Positions 1-5,733 of a stretch of 5,733 bases of DNA are shown piece by piece (the first letter of the stretch is position 1; each line of letters begins with the position of its first letter). The position numbers and the translations under genes were made by a program. Location: positions 1-5,733 of the forward strand of contig PUNP01000634.1 of the NCBI GenBank assembly GCA_003551785.1, given 5' to 3'. The DNA is from Candidatus Brocadiaceae bacterium (lineage in GTDB: Bacteria; Planctomycetota; Brocadiia; SM23-32). Under the pieces are notes generated by a model, which worked only from the letters and a program-made list of their open reading frames with translations, was not told where the DNA came from and did no database searches.

Positions 1-62
1 GCATCCATGTCAATATGGATGATTGTGCGGGGGACTTTTGCCGTTCTTTGGTTTCTATTCAT
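1..62 (-). CDS. dinB: DNA polymerase IV (Y-family, DinB-like), N-terminal fragment
   Basis: Reading leftwards from an ATG at 62-60 gives 20 complete codons ending in the stretch PRTIIHIDMDA, where the final Ala codon is cut by the window edge. The IIHIDMDAF-type motif is the hallmark start of DinB/Pol IV proteins, and its first Asp is one of the metal-binding catalytic carboxylates of the palm domain. Family role: error-prone translesion DNA synthesis in the cytoplasm. The start lies 23 bp after the stop of the AraC gene on the same strand, so the two could be co-transcribed. No strong Shine-Dalgarno is visible; the best is a weak AGAG about 9 nt before the ATG. About ten residues precede the motif, slightly more than in many DinB proteins. 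Only about 5% of the gene is visible, so the call rests on this one motif. Confidence 0.78.
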   Translation of the reverse strand, partial: MNRNQRTAKVPRTIIHIDMD

Positions 63-85
63 GCCCAATATCTCTGTTTTAGGAG

Positions 86-1012
86 CTAATGTAAACGAAT
101 TTCAGTCGGCCAAAACCCATGATATTTATTGAAAGCTCTGCTGAAATATAACGGATCATCGTAGCCTACCTCTTCAGCTACTTGCTTTATTCTCTTATCA
201 CTGTTCCGCAGCAAATCAGCAGCTTTGAGCATCCGGCAGCGAATGACATAAGCATATAATGTTATTCCATAATATTTCTTGAACAATTTATTGAGATGAT
301 TGGGGCTGAAGCGTGCGACACGTCCTAAAAATTTTAATGTTAAATTCTTTTCGTTCAAGTTATTTTCAATGAACTTGGCTATATACTTTACTATGGAAAG
401 TTGATAGGTTTCAGATTGGGCGTTGCTAAATTCTTCGGGCGCTTCAGTCCTGATAATATACTGGTAAATTTGGTTAAGTAAATCAAGGATGTCCGCTCGT
501 AATATTTCGACAGTATTTTCAGAATTAATTTCATTATCTTTGGATAAATTTGTCAGTATTTTACTTACAATCTCACCTTTCCAGGAAACCCGATGTGTAA
601 TTTGCCATTGTTTGTCATGTGAGTATAGACTGTTCATGATCAACATATCGTCGTCGGAAAAAAGCAGCCACACAATGTTATGAGAGTCATTTTCAGGAGT
701 TTTGGCCTGACAATGTCTGACATTGGGTTTTAAGGCGGCTAAAGACGGCGCTTTCATGTTGATAAGGGAATTATTTAATTCGATAATTGCGGAACCGTAT
801 GTGCAAATTACAATTTCAGGATAAGCATTAAGATGTATTGGTGAATAACGGCAATTGTCGGTTAAGTGATAATTCACATTATCCCGTTGATCCTCATCCA
901 TATCAACTATATTGATATCAGGGCTGTTAACCTCGGCGGTGGATGCTATCGAGGACCTTATCCAGGCTGAAGAAGCCATCTGATTTTTTTCTTTGTCGAT
1001 TATTTTATCCAT
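86..1012 (-). CDS. AraC-family transcriptional regulator
   Basis: This 308-residue protein has the usual AraC/XylS length and layout. Residues about 55-130 form a beta-rich, cupin-like sensor region (EIVICTYGSAIIELNNS, then APSLAALKPNVRHCQ), where a sugar or other small ligand would bind. Residues about 210-306 form the DNA-binding domain with two helix-turn-helix motifs. HTH1 is around 223-250 (LGRVARFSPNHLNKLFKKYYG) and HTH2 around 271-300. The second carries the family signature I..VA.EVGY.D..YFSRAFNKYHG, then the usual P in FWPTEIR. The gene is divergent from the aminotransferase gene, with 159 bp between starts, so that gene is the natural target. A dinB-like gene follows 23 bp downstream. 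The start is uncertain: the ATG at 1012 has no good Shine-Dalgarno at normal distance, and Met12 (ATG at 979) is an alternative. The effector cannot be told from sequence. Confidence 0.95.
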   Translation of the reverse strand: MDKIIDKEKNQMASSAWIRSSIASTAEVNSPDINIVDMDEDQRDNVNYHLTDNCRYSPIHLNAYPEIVICTYGSAIIELNNSLINMKAPSLAALKPNVRHCQAKTPENDSHNIVWLLFSDDDMLIMNSLYSHDKQWQITHRVSWKGEIVSKILTNLSKDNEINSENTVEILRADILDLLNQIYQYIIRTEAPEEFSNAQSETYQLSIVKYIAKFIENNLNEKNLTLKFLGRVARFSPNHLNKLFKKYYGITLYAYVIRCRMLKAADLLRNSDKRIKQVAEEVGYDDPLYFSRAFNKYHGFWPTEIRLH

Positions 1013-1171
1013 ACTTTTGATTATTTTACCTATTTCAGAAAAAATTGCAATCGAATATAATTAAAACAAGTAAGATATGTCGGATTCTGTTCTTGCAGTA
1101 AGAAGAGATGCATTGGAAGTTATGCTCTTCGCTCTGTAATTAACCCTGATTGATTTTCTGAGGTAAAAATT
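1013..1171. promoter_or_regulatory. Divergent promoter/operator region between araC-type gene and aminotransferase
   Basis: This 159-bp AT-rich region lies between two divergent starts. A perfect TATAAT at 1056-1061 (plus) could be the -10 of the aminotransferase promoter. The hexamer 17 bp upstream of it, TTTCAG at 1033-1038, is a poor -35, as expected for a promoter needing an activator. On the minus strand the same spot reads TATATT (1059-1054), with CCGACA (1083-1078) 18 bp upstream, a possible promoter for the regulator gene. Candidate operator sequences are a direct repeat AGTAAGA at 1069-1075 and 1097-1103, the palindrome ATTGCAAT at 1044-1051, and an inverted pair GAAGAG (1102-1107) / CTCTTC (1125-1130). 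The aminotransferase Shine-Dalgarno is GAGG at 1160-1163, 8 nt before its ATG. All promoter and operator assignments are inferred from motifs. Confidence 0.5.
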
Positions 1172-2440
1172 ATGTCGTTATCTAAAAAGAAATTGGCTGT
1201 AGAAGGTGGTGAACCGGTTATCAGAAGCGCGCTGCCTGGCGGTGGTCATGGTTTGGATTTGATCGACGAGAGTGAAGTGGAAGCGGTCAGCAATGCTTTG
1301 CTGAAGAAGAAATTGTGGCGATATGATGAAGGTTCACAATGTAATCAATTTGAACAAGAGGTGTGTGAATATCTTGGTGTAAAACATGCCGTTTTTGTCA
1401 ACTCGGGGACTACAGCTTTGATTTGTGCGCTTTCAGGCCTGGATATAGGCCCCGGCGACGAAGTTATAGTGCCGGGATATACCTATATCGCTACGGCTGC
1501 AGCAGTTGTCAATGTAGGCGCTGTACCTGTAATATGCGAGATTGATGATTCACTTGGGATCGACCCTGAGGATATGCAGCGCAAAATTACACCTTATACT
1601 AAAGCTGTTATACCGGTGCATATGCGCGGTGTGCCTTGCCGGCTTGATCAAATTAGAAGAATTGCCGACGAACATGATTTGCATGTCGTTGAAGATTGCT
1701 GCCAGGCCATAGGAAGCAGCTATAAAGGCAAAAAGACGGGAACCCAGAGCACCTGTGGTGCATGGAGTTTAAACTATTATAAAATCATAACGACCGGGGA
1801 ATCCGGCCTTATGTTTACAAACGATAGTCGTGTTTTTGAACGGGCTCTGTTCGCATCAGAACCCGCTTTACCAATGTGGTTTAAAAATAATGGATGGAAT
1901 ACCCCACCCTTCAGCAGTTCGAATTTCCGGGGGAATGAACTTCTCGCTGCGATCGCACGCGTGCAATTTCGTAAATTACCGGATATACTTAATCATTGCC
2001 GCAAACTTAAGGCTGTGCTTCTGAATGAACTAAATGAAGCCCCCCAATGTTACAAACATCAGCATATAGATGATCCTGAAGGCGAATGTGGTATCGGTAT
2101 GGCTATAATTGCCCATAATAAGGAACTGGCTGAGAAAATGTCAGCGGCACTTTCCGCTGAAGGTGTTGGTGTTGGAACCGCTTACAACGACGGATTCCCC
2201 GACCGCCATGTTTATTCTTATTGGGATTCTATTATTAACAAAAATGGAGCCACACCTAAGGGCTACCCATGGAATGATCCCGCTTATGAAGGTAGCGTTG
2301 AGTATAGAAAAGATATGTGCCCGCAGACTTTGGATATACTTGGCAGGGCGCTGCGTATAGGTCTGCATGTGAACCTAAACGAAAATCACGTTAAAAAGAT
2401 AGCGCAAGCTATTAATAAGGTCGATTCGGCTTTGGCATGA
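1172..2440 (+). CDS. PLP-dependent DegT/DnrJ/EryC1/StrS-family sugar aminotransferase
   Basis: This complete 422-residue protein has the family's normal length. Members transfer an amino group, usually from glutamate or glutamine, to a keto-sugar or keto-cyclitol using pyridoxal phosphate. Visible active-site features include the phosphate-binding NSGTTAL (77-83) and the strand with VVEDCCQAIG (172-181), where Asp175 should pair with the PLP ring nitrogen and Gln178 stacks nearby. The SLNYYK motif supplies the Schiff-base lysine, Lys204, followed by ITTGESG. NFRGNELLAAIA (251-262) matches the conserved N(Y/F)R.NEL.AA segment. The opening KLAVEGGEPV and the VHMRGVPCRLDQI stretch (149-161) point to the subfamily related to scyllo-inosose-type aminotransferases rather than the classic ArnB/WecE group; this placement is from memory of motifs. 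The start is backed by GAGG 8 nt upstream. It is transcribed away from the AraC gene and is probably controlled by it. The substrate is unknown. Confidence 0.95.
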   Translation: MSLSKKKLAVEGGEPVIRSALPGGGHGLDLIDESEVEAVSNALLKKKLWRYDEGSQCNQFEQEVCEYLGVKHAVFVNSGTTALICALSGLDIGPGDEVIVPGYTYIATAAAVVNVGAVPVICEIDDSLGIDPEDMQRKITPYTKAVIPVHMRGVPCRLDQIRRIADEHDLHVVEDCCQAIGSSYKGKKTGTQSTCGAWSLNYYKIITTGESGLMFTNDSRVFERALFASEPALPMWFKNNGWNTPPFSSSNFRGNELLAAIARVQFRKLPDILNHCRKLKAVLLNELNEAPQCYKHQHIDDPEGECGIGMAIIAHNKELAEKMSAALSAEGVGVGTAYNDGFPDRHVYSYWDSIINKNGATPKGYPWNDPAYEGSVEYRKDMCPQTLDILGRALRIGLHVNLNENHVKKIAQAINKVDSALA

Positions 2441-2470
2441 TGAAAGTGTGCAGAAAATAAGCCGTTTTAT

Positions 2471-2497
2471 CCCCACCGTGCATCCGTGCCGGTGGGG
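2471..2497 (+). terminator. Stem-loop downstream of the aminotransferase, probable terminator
   Basis: CCCCACCG (2471-2478) pairs perfectly with CGGTGGGG (2490-2497). Inside, GCA (2480-2482) can pair with TGC (2487-2489) around a TCCG loop, leaving one bulged T. The structure starts 31 bp after the aminotransferase stop and sits between two convergent genes, as a terminator should. The weak point is the absence of a T-run after the stem (AATCTCTATT on the plus strand; ATAAAA if read on the minus strand), so it is not a textbook intrinsic terminator. It could instead be a 3' end stabilising hairpin. Confidence 0.5.
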
Positions 2498-2589
2498 AAT
2501 CTCTATTAGTGATTTCCCAACTTGATGACCGCATTTTCTTCAACATTCATCTTCTCTCTGTTAGCCCGCATTTCTCAAAACCCGCGAGG

Positions 2590-2717
2590 CTAGTGCTTAG
2601 TTGCATAAGTCCGCATAATGTATTTGGTAGACTCGTTGCCTCCTCACCACCGTGCCCTGTGCCGTAATTCACTGAGGACTTACCAACATTTGCCTTATTT
2701 ATGCAACTAAGCACTAG
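2590..2717. mobile_element. 128-bp element with perfect 19-bp terminal inverted repeats, MITE-like
   Basis: The sequence CTAGTGCTTAGTTGCATAA at 2590-2608 recurs exactly, in reverse complement, at 2699-2717. Pairing continues imperfectly inwards (TTGGTA at 2624-2629 against TACCAA at 2681-2686), so a single strand could fold into a long hairpin. The interior has no credible coding sequence. A short non-coding element with long perfect terminal repeats is the pattern of a miniature inverted-repeat transposable element. Both ends carry CTAG, and IS630/Tc1-type elements are known to insert at CTAG and duplicate the TA. A reading with 16-bp repeats starting GTGCTTAG and a TA duplication therefore fits, but this family call is inference. 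Outside, AACCCG (2579-2584) and CGGGTT (2727-2732) mirror each other, so the repeat may extend imperfectly. An alternative is a bidirectional terminator, since it lies between convergent gene ends. Confidence 0.6.
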
Positions 2718-2730
2718 TGGTTCATTCGGG

Positions 2731-4929
2731 TTATGCCTCCTCCAATTCACATCCGATACAGTGAACTTTTATGTCACCGATTAAATCTTTATCCGTAATT
2801 CGTACGGTTTTAACACCCTCACTTGTTTCGGCCTGAATCCAGGGGATCCGTATATTTTCCCAATCCGCCATTGGCAATAGAGGAACTTTAAGTGAATTTC
2901 TTATCGGGGACAGATATAATTCGTTTTCGATTCTGTTTATTCGCATCCCTGCGGCAGCCTGAGAAGCCCCCAGGGCTGTTATTCCCTGGGGGCCGAACGA
3001 GCGTTCCGTGTTGGTTATGCTGTCGCGGTATAATTCAGTTCCAGCTTTGCAGTTATTTAATAACTGGAAATCACGGTAATCTTCGATTTTGCATAAATAA
3101 TCCAGACCGTAGTAAGCGGCCGTGTAATCCCGCCATAAATTTTCGGAAAACCAAACATTGCGTCCTCCGCTGCTGGTGTGTGCATTGCCATAATCCCGTT
3201 TGGTCGCCTGATCGGAACTATTAATGTCTCTTAAAAGCCTGACTTGATTCCATCGCGGCATTTTCATGTTCGTCATGAAGAGGTATAAAAGCCCATTAGT
3301 TGTGTATATAGAGTAGTCATCCCATCCATCTAAATCACCCTCCTGTAAAGAATCGCCGCTCCATGGGTCAATCATATTTTGAGTTGTTCTTTCCAGGCAG
3401 ACCGAATAGTGGTCTTTAATCCAGGCTTCTTCACTTAAAGTTTTTACGCCTTTTGCAGCGAAGGCTTTCCATCTTTCCGGTGTACCTTTCCCCAATTTTT
3501 TTTCGGCTATCAGTTCCTCCATTTCTCCCAACGCCCAAAGCGCGGCCTGTGATTTAACGGCAAGATACGTTTGAGATTTTGCGAATTGAAGAGCGGGACC
3601 CGCATCGTCTAGGTGATTGGCAATTCCCTTGTCAGGAAAACCGTTGCCCTTGACATCGGAGTTAATAATAAAATTGGCAAGTTTTTTACACAGAGGATGG
3701 TATTTCAAAAAAAACTGCATATCGCCGCTGAAAAAGGTTCTGGCGGCCATTAAAAGCAGGAAATTGGAATTGCCTTCGACTTCCATATCGTATGGGTAGC
3801 AGGAACGGCCCAAAAAGTGATGGATCCCTATATCACGTGATAAGAAGGCGGAACTGCCCCCGTCTTCACCTTTTGCTTCCGAATTCACAGCAGCCCCCGC
3901 CCATTCTTTAAGCAGCATGTCAAGCAATTCCGGCCAGATATTCAAGTAAAATAGTGCACAGTTATATTCGACATCAATCGGGGAATGGTAGTACCTGTTC
4001 CCTTCCCATACACTGAACCAGTCGCTGCCGTCTTCCTGGCGCACCCACCAGGTATTGGCGATGTATGAATGAAAGGCTTGCGCGGTAAAATGAGAAGTCG
4101 CCGATCCTAACGACCAGTCTCTGAAAAGATTGTCAAAAAATGTGCATTTTTTGACGATATCTTCATAATTATCGATTGCCCATTGGGACATTTCCCAGTC
4201 GGATTTGAAATACTGATTATATTTTAAATCATACGAAGTGCCTTGGAACTCTAATACTTTATCCGCATTCCAAGCACTCCAAACTAATGATAATTCAGCA
4301 TTTGCCCCTTTGGATAAATCAAAAGGAACATACAGTTTATTGGGTTCCTCAACCATGAAATCGCTCCTTCCACGGCATTTAAAAGATGTTTGTATGTGTT
4401 TGCCCGGCACCCCTTCGCCCTGACGGGAGATTTCGGGTGATGATGCTGAAATACTGTAACCAAAGCCGCATTCCGCACTCTCATAATCTTCATCGTCAGT
4501 CGTTATAGAAAAAACTATCTTGCCGGTAACTGGATTAATGTCCTCAGGCAGCTTTTCACGATTGAAACCTTCCATATAATCTACGGAAATGTCGATGAAG
4601 CAGAAGGGGGCGGTGGAAAGTTTTATGTCCCGGGGATAAAAAGGCATCCGGACATTTAAAGTCGCCTCAATACCGAGTTCGGGGATATTGCCCCGGTATT
4701 TCAAATCGGTCAAGGTGGGGAAAAACTCCAGATTAGACAATAAGGGACTTTCAGAAGTGAAAGGGAAAGCGAAAGTGCGCCCGTCTGGTAATTCCACAGC
4801 GGCATTTAAGCTAACTGATATGCCGGGGTATTTCTCCACAGTGTGATGATAAACCTTATGTGCGTCAGGGTCGAATATAAGGTTGAATCGGCTGCCTAAT
4901 GTCGATGCATTATCCGTGATCAATTGCAT
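2731..4929 (-). CDS. Six-hairpin glycosidase-like protein (GH52/GH116 and DUF4965-like), substrate unknown
   Basis: This is a complete 732-residue protein without signal peptide or membrane segments, so it is probably cytoplasmic. Residues 1-230 look like a beta-rich N-terminal domain; from about 240 an (alpha/alpha)6 barrel follows. FSVWEGNRYYHSPIDVEYN (305-323) matches the nucleophile region of GH52 beta-xylosidases (NEGEY...TFDLTVDQ) and makes Glu309 the candidate nucleophile. HLDDAGPALQFAKSQTYLAV (439-458) aligns with the GH52 acid/base region, making Asp441 (or Asp442) the candidate acid/base. SRDIGIHHF and MEVEGNSNFLLLMAA (364-372, 382-396) resemble the HDLG and MPVEESGNML motifs of DUF4965 (glutaminase A-like) proteins, so it falls between described families. 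A C-terminal CIGC pair (724-727) is of unknown meaning. The start has a good Shine-Dalgarno (AGAGGA, 4942-4937, 7 nt before ATG). It follows rtcB by 42 bp on the same strand and may share its transcript. Hydrolysis of a beta-linked sugar is likely but unproven. Confidence 0.75.
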   Translation of the reverse strand: MQLITDNASTLGSRFNLIFDPDAHKVYHHTVEKYPGISVSLNAAVELPDGRTFAFPFTSESPLLSNLEFFPTLTDLKYRGNIPELGIEATLNVRMPFYPRDIKLSTAPFCFIDISVDYMEGFNREKLPEDINPVTGKIVFSITTDDEDYESAECGFGYSISASSPEISRQGEGVPGKHIQTSFKCRGRSDFMVEEPNKLYVPFDLSKGANAELSLVWSAWNADKVLEFQGTSYDLKYNQYFKSDWEMSQWAIDNYEDIVKKCTFFDNLFRDWSLGSATSHFTAQAFHSYIANTWWVRQEDGSDWFSVWEGNRYYHSPIDVEYNCALFYLNIWPELLDMLLKEWAGAAVNSEAKGEDGGSSAFLSRDIGIHHFLGRSCYPYDMEVEGNSNFLLLMAARTFFSGDMQFFLKYHPLCKKLANFIINSDVKGNGFPDKGIANHLDDAGPALQFAKSQTYLAVKSQAALWALGEMEELIAEKKLGKGTPERWKAFAAKGVKTLSEEAWIKDHYSVCLERTTQNMIDPWSGDSLQEGDLDGWDDYSIYTTNGLLYLFMTNMKMPRWNQVRLLRDINSSDQATKRDYGNAHTSSGGRNVWFSENLWRDYTAAYYGLDYLCKIEDYRDFQLLNNCKAGTELYRDSITNTERSFGPQGITALGASQAAAGMRINRIENELYLSPIRNSLKVPLLPMADWENIRIPWIQAETSEGVKTVRITDKDLIGDIKVHCIGCELEEA

Positions 4930-4971
4930 TTTATTTTCCTCTGAAGGTTTTTGCTGGATAATTGAGTTATT

Positions 4972-5499
4972 TTATCCTTTAATAACGCCTATAGGACGAA
5001 GTCTGGCGACTTTCCTGGTAATGCCGGTGTTTTCCATGACATCGACTACTGATGTTACATCTTTGTATGCATAAGGCATTTCTTCAGCCATTGTTGTTTT
5101 ACCGCGTGCCATGACAGTAACGTTTCTTGCCTTCAGTTCAGCCTTCAGGTCATGGCCCCTGGATTTTCGCACAGCCGCTTTTCTGCCCATCACGCGTCCC
5201 GCGCCATGACAGGTGCTGCCCCATGTTTTTTCCATAGATTTTTCAGCGCCGACCAACAAATATGATTCACTGCCCATATCGCCCGGAATGAGAACGGGCT
5301 GCCCAATACTTTTGTAAACGTCCGGTACCGCACTATGTCCGGGTGGAAAAGCTCTGGTTGCCCCTTTGCGGTGAACGCATAAACTGAGTTCACGTCCATC
5401 ATGATGGTGTGTTTCGTATTTTGCGATATTATGGCAGACGTCATAAATTTGACGCCAGCCAAGTTCTTCACGTTCAGCACCAAAAATATTTGAAAAAGC
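4972..5499 (-). CDS. rtcB: RtcB RNA-splicing ligase, C-terminal part only (5' end lost at a junction)
   Basis: About 175 C-terminal residues of RtcB are present, with stop at 4974-4972. RtcB joins RNA 2',3'-cyclic phosphate or 3'-phosphate ends to 5'-OH ends using GTP and Mn2+, in tRNA splicing and RNA repair. Visible motifs, in order, are IYDVCHNIAK (its His is a metal ligand), CVHRKGATRAFPPGH, GQPVLIPGDMGSESYLL, STCHGAGRVMGR with the His guanylylated in catalysis (codon 5208-5206), the EEMPYAYKDV segment and the typical C-terminus KVARLRPIGVIKG. This is the Pyrococcus-type long RtcB, not the shorter E. coli type. GAGR is followed by VMGR, where most relatives have xxSR. The full protein should be about 480 residues; the first 60% is missing because homology ends near 5499. 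Beyond that the frame continues without resemblance and hits a stop at 5613-5611, with no Met codon before 5277. The reading frame therefore starts before the ATG at 5277. Confidence 0.93.
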   Translation of the reverse strand, partial: AFSNIFGAEREELGWRQIYDVCHNIAKYETHHHDGRELSLCVHRKGATRAFPPGHSAVPDVYKSIGQPVLIPGDMGSESYLLVGAEKSMEKTWGSTCHGAGRVMGRKAAVRKSRGHDLKAELKARNVTVMARGKTTMAEEMPYAYKDVTSVVDVMENTGITRKVARLRPIGVIKG

Positions 5500-5500
5500 T
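5480..5500. other. Junction of two unrelated coding sequences (probable chimeric join)
   Basis: On the minus strand RtcB homology runs up to about 5480-5499 (AFSNIFGAEREELGW) and stops. On the plus strand dehydrogenase homology begins at about 5489-5500 (FEKAFKKPNKV). Base composition changes here from mixed to strongly A+T-rich. Each gene lacks its 5' part at the same point, in head-to-head orientation. The overlap of the two readings over roughly 10-20 bp suggests a short stretch shared by both source sequences. An assembly or amplification chimera is the simplest cause; a real recombination breakpoint is possible. Confidence 0.75.
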
Positions 5501-5733
5501 TTTAAAAAGCCAAATAAAGTAATTAAAGGCTTGAATATGGTAAAAGATTTAGGTTTTACAAGAACTAAAGAATTGATTAAGGAAAAACAATATTCAGGAA
5601 CACCTATTGGCTACAGTGCAGCAGGTGAAATTGTTGAGGTTTCTGATGACATAAAAAACTTTAAAATCGGCGATAAAGTTGCTTGTTCTGGTTCAAAATA
5701 TGCACATCATGCTGAACTGATTGAAGTACCTAA
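5489..5733 (+). CDS. Bi-domain oxidoreductase / zinc-type alcohol dehydrogenase-like protein, internal fragment
   Basis: An open plus-strand frame (ATG at 5537 in frame, no stop before the window end) encodes 81 residues. PIGYSAAGEIVEVSDDIKNF, then KIGDKVACSG and YAHHAELIEVP, is the GroES-like part of a medium-chain dehydrogenase. The preceding FEKAFKKPNKVIKGLNMVK resembles the linker KA..QPDKVKQVLDKIK. That linker marks the 'bi-domain oxidoreductases', in which an ADH-like domain is followed by a Gfo/Idh/MocA domain, often found in surface-polysaccharide gene clusters. In those proteins about 70 residues come before this point, and here they are missing. The ATG at 5537 corresponds to an internal Met within the linker helix, so it is not likely to be the true start, and no Shine-Dalgarno supports it. 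Codon use is A/T-rich (AAA, GAA, TTA, ATT), unlike the rest of the window, so the fragment probably comes from another genome or region. Confidence 0.75.

Noticed and set aside
2..21. Inverted repeat CATCCAT/ATGGATG, 7-bp stem with 6-nt loop
   Set aside because: It lies inside the dinB coding start, over the conserved HIDMD codons, and has no T-run, so chance symmetry is more likely than a terminator.
7..132. Plus-strand 41-codon frame with a hydrophobic stretch (WMIVRGTFAVLWFLFM)
   Set aside because: It is antisense to the dinB start and the AraC 3' end and has no ribosome binding site; the minus-strand readings have clear homology.
2562..2592. Imperfect hairpin TAGCCCGC ... GCGAGGCTA just left of the inverted-repeat element
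   Set aside because: It has a bulge and a 14-nt loop and overlaps the left arm of the stronger 19-bp repeat; support is too weak for a separate feature.
2547..2750. Minus-strand 67-codon open frame in the convergent gap
   Set aside because: It runs through the inverted-repeat element and overlaps the end of the glycosidase-like gene, with no recognisable protein features.
5190..5483. Minus-strand 97-codon open frame overlapping RtcB
   Set aside because: It is a different frame from the one carrying all RtcB motifs (YDVCHNIAK, HRKGATRAF, HGAGR) and looks like a shadow.
5500..5613. Continuation of the RtcB frame upstream of 5499 as a divergent N-terminal extension
   Set aside because: The residues do not resemble RtcB, there is no start codon before the stop at 5613-5611, and the opposite strand has clear dehydrogenase homology.

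Overview
The window looks like bacterial chromosomal DNA of medium GC up to about position 5480. It then changes abruptly to AT-rich DNA (hand count about 53% GC over 5161-5400, about 33% over 5521-5733). The gene mix is a (DegT/StrS-type) sugar aminotransferase, an AraC regulator, a six-hairpin glycosidase-like protein and a Pyrococcus-type RtcB. That mix would suit a Lentisphaerota, Kiritimatiellota or Planctomycetota (PVC) genome, but this is an impression from gene content and no taxonomic marker is present.

Layout. Positions 1-62 (minus) hold the first 20 codons of a Y-family DNA polymerase (DinB/Pol IV type), running off the left edge. Just upstream of it on the same strand, 86-1012 encodes an AraC-family regulator. 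A 159-bp divergent promoter region (1013-1171) separates the regulator from a complete PLP-dependent DegT/DnrJ/EryC1/StrS sugar aminotransferase (1172-2440, plus). A 290-bp convergent gap follows. It holds a GC-rich stem-loop (2471-2497) and a 128-bp element bounded by perfect 19-bp inverted repeats (2590-2717) that resembles a MITE. The minus strand then carries a 732-residue cytoplasmic six-hairpin (alpha/alpha)6 protein with features of both GH52/GH116 and DUF4965 proteins (2731-4929). Upstream of it, 42 bp away, is the C-terminal part of RtcB, the RNA ligase (4972 to about 5499, minus).

Near 5480-5500 the RtcB reading stops making sense. In its place, on the plus strand, an internal piece of a zinc-alcohol-dehydrogenase-like 'bi-domain oxidoreductase' begins without its own N-terminus and runs off the right edge. 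Two genes have therefore lost their 5' ends head to head at one point, where base composition also changes. This is most likely a chimeric assembly or amplification join, less likely a real recombination breakpoint, so links across 5490 should not be trusted.

How the genes may work together (inference): the AraC protein probably senses a small molecule, perhaps a sugar, and controls the divergent aminotransferase. The glycosidase-like protein could act on a carbohydrate in the same physiology, but it is transcribed from the RtcB side and nothing in the sequence ties it directly to the regulator. I see no clear sign of a wholly new system. The most notable items are the junction, the inverted-repeat element and the unassigned six-hairpin protein.
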